From contig CAZTIH010000092.1 of assembly GCA_964613675.1 (NCBI GenBank), forward strand, positions 1-10,553: a stretch of DNA of 10,553 nucleotides, given 5' to 3'. Numbering within the stretch: position 1 is the first letter of the stretch; each line of letters begins with the position of its first letter. The notes under the pieces were generated by a model. The model ran no database searches and was not told the DNA's origin. It saw only the letters and a program-made list of their open reading frames with translations. The translations under genes and the position numbers were made by a program. Shown here in pieces: positions 1-5,148 of the stretch. This DNA is from DAIUCA01 sp964613675. GTDB lineage: Bacteria > Pseudomonadota > Gammaproteobacteria > Competibacterales > Competibacteraceae.

Positions 1-198
1 TCAAACTTTTATGTCTGGCGGGGTTTTCTGTTTTGTATTCGTTGATAACAATTCCATAATCACTGCGCCAGTAAATGCACAAATGCTTTACTCCAGGCTA
101 ACGCTTTATCTTCTGTAGCAGTATCTTGTCGCGCAGAACTTCTGTTTAAGACATGCTTCTCCCACATCTTGGGTTCAATTTGTCCTAGCGAGACGATT
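1..198. other. Upstream region without a firm gene
   Basis: No confident gene, RNA or promoter is visible here. On the minus strand an ATG at 167 opens a 35-codon frame ending with TGA at 62-60. It includes the peptide KALAWSKAFVHLLAQ, which has a protein-like composition, but there is no good ribosome-binding site. The frame continues open upstream of that ATG into the DciA-like gene, so it could be the 3' remnant of a gene, a tiny gene, or chance. I see no typical -35/-10 pair for the rightward gene at 199. AT content is higher here than in the genes to the right. Confidence 0.4.
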
Positions 199-750
199 AT
201 GCGCAATGTAACGCTGGATCTGTTGCGAAAACGGTTGCCTTTGGTGCAATGGCAGCGCCAACCTAAACTCGATCTGTCGCCCGCAATTACGCCCCCCCCA
301 ACTCCTCCCCCGCCTCCCGCTCGCGTGACGGGCCAAGTTCTGCAAACCCTCGATGAAGATTTAGGGCGCGTGATTAAACATCTCCGTTATTTACGAGAAA
401 TCTCTGTTTTAGCTAAAGAATTTCTGCCTGCTAACCTGCGTCAGCATGTACAAATCAGTGTTTCGTTAGAGGACGAATGGAGCGTGACGGCGAGTTCACC
501 TGCCGTCGCCACCCATCTGCGGTTTCTGCTCAACGGCTTACGTGATCGTCTCCGTCGTCGATTAAAACGCCCGATTCCGACATTAGAACTTCGCGTCCGT
601 CCTACTCGTTCCTCGATGATGCAAGCTCCACCTGCACCCATCACGACTTCCCCGACAAATTCTCCACCTCCACCTTCCAAACGGTCGGCAAAAATTCAGA
701 ATCCTCGGCTACAAGCGTTATTGTCCAATCTTCAGCCCACCAAAACCTAA
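199..750 (+). CDS. DciA-like DUF721 domain protein with proline-rich flanks
   Basis: This is a 183-residue basic protein. Residues 60-137 resemble DUF721/DciA: helices (HLRYLREI, FLPANLRQHVQ) followed by a core strand pattern containing ASSPAVATHLRF (98-109) and ending LELRVRPTR (129-137). The usual family signature is similar to ADSPAWATRLRY...VRVRP. DciA is the ancestral loader of the replicative helicase DnaB in bacteria without DnaC. That role is family knowledge; assigning it here rests only on this motif resemblance. The core is bracketed by a nine-residue proline-rich tract (32-40) and a second Pro/Ser/Thr-rich stretch (143-159), both probably disordered. I chose ATG 199; an in-frame TTG at 169 would add ten residues, and neither has a strong Shine-Dalgarno (a weak AGCGAG precedes 199). 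It is separated from the GTPase array by 171 bases and is probably not part of it. It could also be a divergent DUF721 protein with another job. Confidence 0.65.
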   Translation: MRNVTLDLLRKRLPLVQWQRQPKLDLSPAITPPPTPPPPPARVTGQVLQTLDEDLGRVIKHLRYLREISVLAKEFLPANLRQHVQISVSLEDEWSVTASSPAVATHLRFLLNGLRDRLRRRLKRPIPTLELRVRPTRSSMMQAPPAPITTSPTNSPPPPSKRSAKIQNPRLQALLSNLQPTKT

Positions 751-921
751 ACGATTGAAGGGAAACATCAAAATAATTGTGCTCACCTGATTCGCGACGA
801 CAGGACCTGTCGCCTTACTTCTTATTCTTGGATAAGTGACTAGCTTGCGAGTCCTGTTCAAAGCAGGCCGCAATCCGCTACAAACCCATCCTCATAGGCA
901 CGGTTGTTTAGGAGAAATAGC
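751..921. other. Intergenic region before the GTPase array
   Basis: This 171-base gap is the likely site of the array's promoter, but I found no convincing -35/-10 pair. TTGAAG at 755-760 is the best -35-like hexamer and lacks a well-spaced partner. Besides the 798-812 dyad there is a weak short hairpin near 854-868 (CCTG, seven-base loop, CAGG). The segment ends with a good ribosome-binding site, AGGAG at 910-914, seven bases before the ATG at 922. Confidence 0.4.
798..812. promoter_or_regulatory. Perfect 7-bp inverted repeat, possible operator
   Basis: CGACAGG (798-804) and CCTGTCG (806-812) form a perfect dyad around a single central base. It lies in the 171-base gap between the DciA-like gene and the GTPase array, about 110 bases upstream of the first GTPase start. 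The one-base centre suits a dimeric DNA-binding protein better than a hairpin; as RNA it would give only a 5-bp stem with a 5-base loop. There is no T-run after it, so a terminator is unlikely. A regulatory function is inferred from position and symmetry only. Confidence 0.3.
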
Positions 922-1866
922 ATGTTGAATCCATTTGCTGAAATGTGGTCCAGTTTTTGGCGCGATTTGGAGAAAAAACCAGGGGTTGTTCTGACTAAAG
1001 AACAGAAAGAAAGGATTCGGACTGATATTGAAAAGACCTTAAATTATGTTCCTAAAATCGGCTTTTTTGGTAAAACGGGGGTGGGCAAATCGAGCCTCTG
1101 TAACGCTTTGTTTGGTAAACCAATTTGTCCCGTAAGTGACATAGAATCCTGCACGCGCAAACCTCAAGAAGTCCTTGTCGATTTAGGGAAAAACCAAGGC
1201 ATTACATTGCTCGACATCCCTGGTGTCGGCGAAACCTGCGACCGCGACGAAGAATATGCGAGTCTCTATCGTCAATTGCTCCCCGAAATCGACTGCGTTT
1301 TTTGGCTTCTGAAATCCGACGACCGCGCCTACACCACCGATGAATTATTCTATAAGAACATCGTCAAGCCGCATCTGGATCAGGGAAAACCCCTCATTTT
1401 TGTTCTGAACCAATGCGACCGCATTCACCCACTTCAAGAATGGAATGAAAAAGACGGGTTGCCCGGTCCCACGCAACAAGCGAATTTAAAAGCAAAAATC
1501 CGCATCGTTGGGCAAAACTTTGGTTATCCCGAGAAGAAAATCATCGCCGTTTCTGCCAATGAGCGTTACCACTTAACCGAATTGGTAGATTTGCTCATCG
1601 ACGTGTTACCTGAAGAGAAGCGTCTGCCGACGGCAAACACCGTTGCTTCTGAAAATTTGTCGGCGGGGGCGAAAGAAAAGGCCACTAATAGTTTTCTGAA
1701 TTATCTGACGAAGACGGTCACTGCTTCCATGGACATGGCAACAGCGGCTTTGAATGCCACAGCAGACATCACAAAAACGATCTTTCAAGCTGCGCAAGAC
1801 ACATTGTTTGGTTTTTGGAAAAATTCCATTTGGGGTCAACCGAAATCTGCGAACAAGGAGAAATAA
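922..1866 (+). CDS. YeeP/YfjP-like small GTPase (COG3596-like), first of the array
   Basis: This 314-residue predicted P-loop GTPase is cytoplasmic or peripherally membrane bound. G1 is GKTGVGKS (50-57), the G2 threonine is T78 in SCTR, G3 is DIPG (98-101) followed by VGE, G4 is NQCD (163-166), and G5 is SAN (211-213). SLCNALFG after G1, RDEEYASLYRQLLPEID after G3 and the GPTQQANLKAKI stretch match what I know of the YeeP/YfjP group of E. coli prophage GTPases, whose cellular role is not established. G4 has Gln in place of the usual Lys, as often in this group. Residues 1-40 are helical; 250-310 form an Ala/Thr-rich amphipathic segment ending in aromatics (FGFWKNSIW) that might touch a membrane (inference). 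I chose ATG 922 because AGGAG sits seven bases upstream; a TTG at 904 would add six residues. Only two bases separate its stop from the next start, indicating translational coupling. Confidence 0.88.
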   Translation: MLNPFAEMWSSFWRDLEKKPGVVLTKEQKERIRTDIEKTLNYVPKIGFFGKTGVGKSSLCNALFGKPICPVSDIESCTRKPQEVLVDLGKNQGITLLDIPGVGETCDRDEEYASLYRQLLPEIDCVFWLLKSDDRAYTTDELFYKNIVKPHLDQGKPLIFVLNQCDRIHPLQEWNEKDGLPGPTQQANLKAKIRIVGQNFGYPEKKIIAVSANERYHLTELVDLLIDVLPEEKRLPTANTVASENLSAGAKEKATNSFLNYLTKTVTASMDMATAALNATADITKTIFQAAQDTLFGFWKNSIWGQPKSANKEK

Positions 1867-1868
1867 TC

Positions 1869-2672
1869 ATGGCAATCGAAGTCACGGTACTGCGAGAAAC
1901 CATGCTGCACGAACTCACCGAGCGCCTCCCCGAATTCGAGTTTCTGACGGGACGGCGTGTTCCCCGCGTGGAATCCCGCCACTGGTATCAGGAGCAGAAC
2001 CCTTTTGGGGGTATGTTCGCTGCGTTCGGCGTTCCCGACGCGGCCACGCCCATCCCCAGCGACATCTTTATTCACGCCTGCATCTTCATCGGCAAAACGG
2101 GTTACGGCAAATCGACGACGCTTAATGCCCTCTGCGGTCACGAATTATTCGAGACAAATGCGGTGACGAGCTGTACCAAAGAGCTTTTTTGTATCGCTTA
2201 CGATCTTTCTAATCGCCCGAAAAACGCGCTTCAGAAAACCGCTGCACCTCGGGATATGTTCGCGTTTGGAGATCTCCCCGGTGTAGGCGAGTCGGTCATT
2301 GCCGATCAGGGCTACATCGAATGGTATCGGGAGTTTATCGCATCTTCGGATTGTGTCGTTTATGTGCTTCGGGCCGATCAACGGGACTTTTCTATCGATC
2401 AACAGACTATCGCTGCGGTGCTTCCCCATCAGAAACAGAATCTCTTAATTGGTCTGAATTACTGCGACGCCGTCGAACCGCTTTCCCGCTCGCGCCCCTT
2501 CATGCCGTCTCAAGCGCAGATCACCAACATCGAACGCAAATGTGAGGAAATTACCCGCATTTTCGGCATCCCTCGCGAGCAGATCATTCCTTACAGCGCC
2601 ACAGAACAATGGCAACTCGATGTTTTAGTTAGCAAAATTGCCGAACGCATCAGAAAGACTATTGATGCCTAG
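1869..2672 (+). CDS. YeeP/YfjP-like small GTPase, paralogue A
   Basis: This 267-residue predicted GTPase has a full motif set: G1 GKTGYGKS (75-82), G2 threonine T103 in SCTK, G3 DLPG (135-138) followed by VGES, G4 NYCD (197-200) and G5 SAT (243-245). The GDLPGVGES and YVLRADQR segments place it near the previous gene's family but in a separate branch. It is paralogous to the next gene: they align from VPRxExRxW (31-39 in both) to the last residue. This copy carries about 20 extra residues between that motif and G1, and about 10 more between G2 and G3. No signal peptide or membrane helix is visible. The start is fixed by AAGGAG at 1855-1860, eight bases before ATG 1869; upstream in-frame starts lie inside the previous gene. 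Its partners or substrate are unknown. Confidence 0.87.
   Translation: MAIEVTVLRETMLHELTERLPEFEFLTGRRVPRVESRHWYQEQNPFGGMFAAFGVPDAATPIPSDIFIHACIFIGKTGYGKSTTLNALCGHELFETNAVTSCTKELFCIAYDLSNRPKNALQKTAAPRDMFAFGDLPGVGESVIADQGYIEWYREFIASSDCVVYVLRADQRDFSIDQQTIAAVLPHQKQNLLIGLNYCDAVEPLSRSRPFMPSQAQITNIERKCEEITRIFGIPREQIIPYSATEQWQLDVLVSKIAERIRKTIDA
2271..2669 (+). repeat. Duplicated GTPase segment, copy A (partner at 3115-3513)
   Basis: Codons from G3 to the last residue of paralogue A align without gaps to 3115-3513 in paralogue B. The longest identical stretch I noted is 26 bases, 2493-2518 against 3337-3362. There are many synonymous differences elsewhere, so the duplication or conversion is not recent. 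Confidence 0.8.
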
Positions 2673-2802
2673 CTTGCCGCCTCGCTGTACCTGCAAAACC
2701 CGCGAGATCCAGATTGTATAATCCAACTCGATAGTCGATGAACTTACGCAAATAGAAGGCCCTTGCGCCCAAAATTATATTGAAATTGAGGAGAAACCCG
2801 AG
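2673..2802. promoter_or_regulatory. 130-base gap with possible internal promoter
   Basis: This is the widest gap inside the array, between the two paralogous GTPases. It contains TATAAT at 2717-2722, a perfect -10 hexamer, about 80 bases before the next ATG. No good -35 lies 16-18 bases upstream, so it could be a weak, activator-dependent or non-functional promoter. GAGGAG at 2788-2793, nine bases before ATG 2803, is a strong ribosome-binding site. No stem followed by a T-run is visible, so the two GTPases may also share read-through transcription. Confidence 0.3.
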
Positions 2803-3516
2803 ATGGGATTGCATGTAAAAATTCTTAAAAATCAACCAGTTGACTATCTCGTCAATCGCTACAGCGACTTTGGCTATCTGCGAAACCTCACCGTACCCCG
2901 CACCGAAAATCGGCGTTGGAGCCGCGACAACGGCGATTCATATGACTGTCATTGCATTTTTATCGGCAAAAGCGGCTATGGAAAATCGACCACGCTTAAC
3001 GCCATCTGCAACGACGAGATTTTCGAGACCAGCGCCGTCGAAAGCTGCACTAAATCCTTACTCTGCGTGGATTTCGACATTTCTGGCAACGGGAGCGACA
3101 TTTTTTCCCTAGGTGACCTCCCCGGTGTGGGCGAATCGGTGATTGCCGATCAGGGCTACATCGAGTGGTATCGAGATTTTATCGCGGCTTCAGATTGTAT
3201 CGTCTATGTGCTGCGCGCCGATCAACGGGACTTCTCCATCGACCAACAGACCATCGCTGCGGTTCTTCCCCATCAGAAACACAACATTCTGATTGCTCTG
3301 AACTACTGCGATGCCGTCGAACCGCTTTCCCGCGCCCGCCCCTTCATGCCGTCTCAAGCGCAAATTGCCAATATCGAGCGCAAACGCGATGAAATTACCC
3401 GCATTTTCGGCGTTTCCTGTGACCAAGTTGTCCCTTACAGCGCCACTGAAAGATGGCAACTCGATCTGCTGGTGAGGAAAATCGCCACCCGCGTCAGAAC
3501 TGCGATTGGGGCCTGA
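2803..3516 (+). CDS. YeeP/YfjP-like small GTPase, paralogue B
   Basis: This compact 237-residue GTPase is the tandem copy of the preceding gene. G1 is GKSGYGKS (55-62), the G2 threonine is T83 in SCTK, G3 is DLPG (105-108) followed by VGES, G4 is NYCD (167-170) and G5 is SAT (213-215). From G3 to the C-terminus the two copies differ at about 24 of 133 positions by my hand alignment, without gaps. The N-terminal third is much less alike, apart from VPRxExRxW (31-39) and the P-loop region. This suggests a shared effector or dimer surface and different N-terminal partners (inference). The start is set by GAGGAG nine bases upstream. It ends eight bases before the first dynamin-like gene, so the two are probably co-translated. 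No membrane segment is evident. Confidence 0.87.
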   Translation: MGLHVKILKNQPVDYLVNRYSDFGYLRNLTVPRTENRRWSRDNGDSYDCHCIFIGKSGYGKSTTLNAICNDEIFETSAVESCTKSLLCVDFDISGNGSDIFSLGDLPGVGESVIADQGYIEWYRDFIAASDCIVYVLRADQRDFSIDQQTIAAVLPHQKHNILIALNYCDAVEPLSRARPFMPSQAQIANIERKRDEITRIFGVSCDQVVPYSATERWQLDLLVRKIATRVRTAIGA

Positions 3517-3524
3517 TTTCGCCC

Positions 3525-5123
3525 ATGGATGATCGTTCCACGATGGATTTTGCAGCACTTCAGACGACTTATCGCGATTACGTCGCCCAGCTTCAGACAA
3601 TTGTTGCGCGTCATCCCTTTGGCGAATCGGTGGCTTCAGAAGTCCAGCAACTCCACGATGCCGTGAACCAATTCACCGTGTTTGTGCCACTGGTAGGCGG
3701 TTTCAGTACGGGGAAATCGTCGTTGCTGAATGCGTGGTTGGGCGAATCGCTGTTGCCGACGGCCATTCAGCCCGCGACCGATTGCGGATGTGCGCTGCGT
3801 TACATCGACGATCCCAACGGCGAACATCTCGAAGAGACGTCTGATCCCACAACAAACACCGTGATTTGGCGCGATTATTGGCGACATCATCCGAAATTGG
3901 GGGCGTTTCCGCAGGTCGTGCTGGTCGATATGCCCGGTATGGGGTCGAGCAACGCACTGCACGAACATGTGGTTCATCATGTGATGGCGAAGGCCGTTGC
4001 ATTTGTGGTGTGCGTGGTGGCCACTAAGCCGATCACTTCAGATGTTCTGTACTTTCTACGCGAACGCACCGAATACGGTTTGCCGACCGTTGCGCTCATT
4101 ACGCAATACGATCTATTACCCCCCACAGATCGTTTGCAGGTTCTGAATCATCTACAAGATCAATTGGCGGCGCATTCGATTGAGGTGGTTTTTGTGGGAC
4201 AGGTGAGCGCTCGCAAAGGCGATTTGGCTGCATGGGAAACGGCCCTTAACGCCCTAAGTACCCAAATTCCCGCCATTTTCGTTAACCGCTTTCGCGACCG
4301 TCTGCATCAGCAAAGCGAATATTTGTTGGCGCATTTGCGATTTCTGAGCAACCCCCGTCATTCAGAAGCCCATCAGTGGGAACATGAACGGGATCAGTTA
4401 ACCGAACAGACGGCCAGATTTCACGATCTCTGGCAACGAACTCGCCACCAGTTTCTGCAAATCGGTGTTCAGAATGCTGCAATAGAGGTGGCACAGCGCA
4501 TGATTCAACAGCTTACGGCGCAACAATCGCTGTTAATCGACATGATGATCCAAGAACAGGACATTCAAGATTTCGTGCGCGATACCCTAACGATGGCCTG
4601 TCAACATCACGGTTCTGCGGGGCTAAAAACGGTGTTTTTCCAACATTTTGGGCCATTGATTGGCGAATTATCCTTACCCGATCACGCGATAGATATGGAG
4701 GTGCAGACCCTCAATGCCCCCACTTTTACGACTTCGATCATTGGACAGTTTGCAGGATTTATTGCAGACATCATTGGGTATCGCTGGCCAATGATTGGGG
4801 CGATCTTACGGCAGATGGAAAAAGAGATTCGCACTCAACGACACCAACAGGCTCAACGCGCTTTTCATCAATTTATTCAACAACTTCACAGCGATTTACC
4901 CGCTCAATTACGCCCTCATCTCGATGGTTTAGGGACGCAATGGGTTCAACAAGCCGAAGCGCGTTGTCTTGCCGAACTTCAGGCCCGTCAACATCATTTA
5001 GATTTGCTACAAACTGAACTCGCTCAGGATGCCGAGCGGCGTCACGCGATTGCCCAGCAACGCCAAGCTGACCAAATTCTATTAGAACAATTCATCCAAG
5101 ACCTCTCGAAAAAAATTCAATAA
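3525..5123 (+). CDS. Dynamin-like large GTPase 1
   Basis: This 532-residue protein has an N-terminal GTPase domain and a long helical C-terminal part, the architecture of bacterial dynamin-like proteins, which assemble on membranes. The P-loop is G58-S65 (GGFSTGKS); the G2 region is around PTAIQPATD (78-86); G3 is DMPG (135-138) followed by MG; G4 is TQYD (193-196), lacking the usual Lys. After about residue 260 it is Gln-, His- and Leu-rich and predicted helical. A hydrophobic stretch near 400-428 (SIIGQFAGFIADIIGYRWPM) could be a membrane-inserting tip, followed by Gln-rich coiled coil to the end. I chose ATG 3525, eight bases after the previous stop; an in-frame ATG at 3453 would overlap the previous gene by 64 bases, and M7 at 3543 is another option. 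The Shine-Dalgarno is weak, so translation may depend on coupling to the upstream gene. Family membership is firm; function is inferred. Confidence 0.85.
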   Translation: MDDRSTMDFAALQTTYRDYVAQLQTIVARHPFGESVASEVQQLHDAVNQFTVFVPLVGGFSTGKSSLLNAWLGESLLPTAIQPATDCGCALRYIDDPNGEHLEETSDPTTNTVIWRDYWRHHPKLGAFPQVVLVDMPGMGSSNALHEHVVHHVMAKAVAFVVCVVATKPITSDVLYFLRERTEYGLPTVALITQYDLLPPTDRLQVLNHLQDQLAAHSIEVVFVGQVSARKGDLAAWETALNALSTQIPAIFVNRFRDRLHQQSEYLLAHLRFLSNPRHSEAHQWEHERDQLTEQTARFHDLWQRTRHQFLQIGVQNAAIEVAQRMIQQLTAQQSLLIDMMIQEQDIQDFVRDTLTMACQHHGSAGLKTVFFQHFGPLIGELSLPDHAIDMEVQTLNAPTFTTSIIGQFAGFIADIIGYRWPMIGAILRQMEKEIRTQRHQQAQRAFHQFIQQLHSDLPAQLRPHLDGLGTQWVQQAEARCLAELQARQHHLDLLQTELAQDAERRHAIAQQRQADQILLEQFIQDLSKKIQ

Positions 5124-5148
5124 CCTCAACCAGTTAAGGAGTTAACTC

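Noticed and set aside
854..868. Short hairpin CCTG...CAGG as terminator of the DciA-like gene
   Set aside because: The stem is only four base pairs and no T-run follows.
3453..3524. Upstream in-frame ATG giving a longer first dynamin
   Set aside because: It would overlap the preceding GTPase gene by 64 bases, lacks a Shine-Dalgarno, and its extra residues do not look like the family; ATG 3525 fits the gene spacing.
3190..3600. Minus-strand frame of 136 codons across the paralogue B and dynamin junction
   Set aside because: A related minus-strand frame appears opposite paralogue A (2145-2429), as expected from the duplicated coding sequence; there is no independent support.
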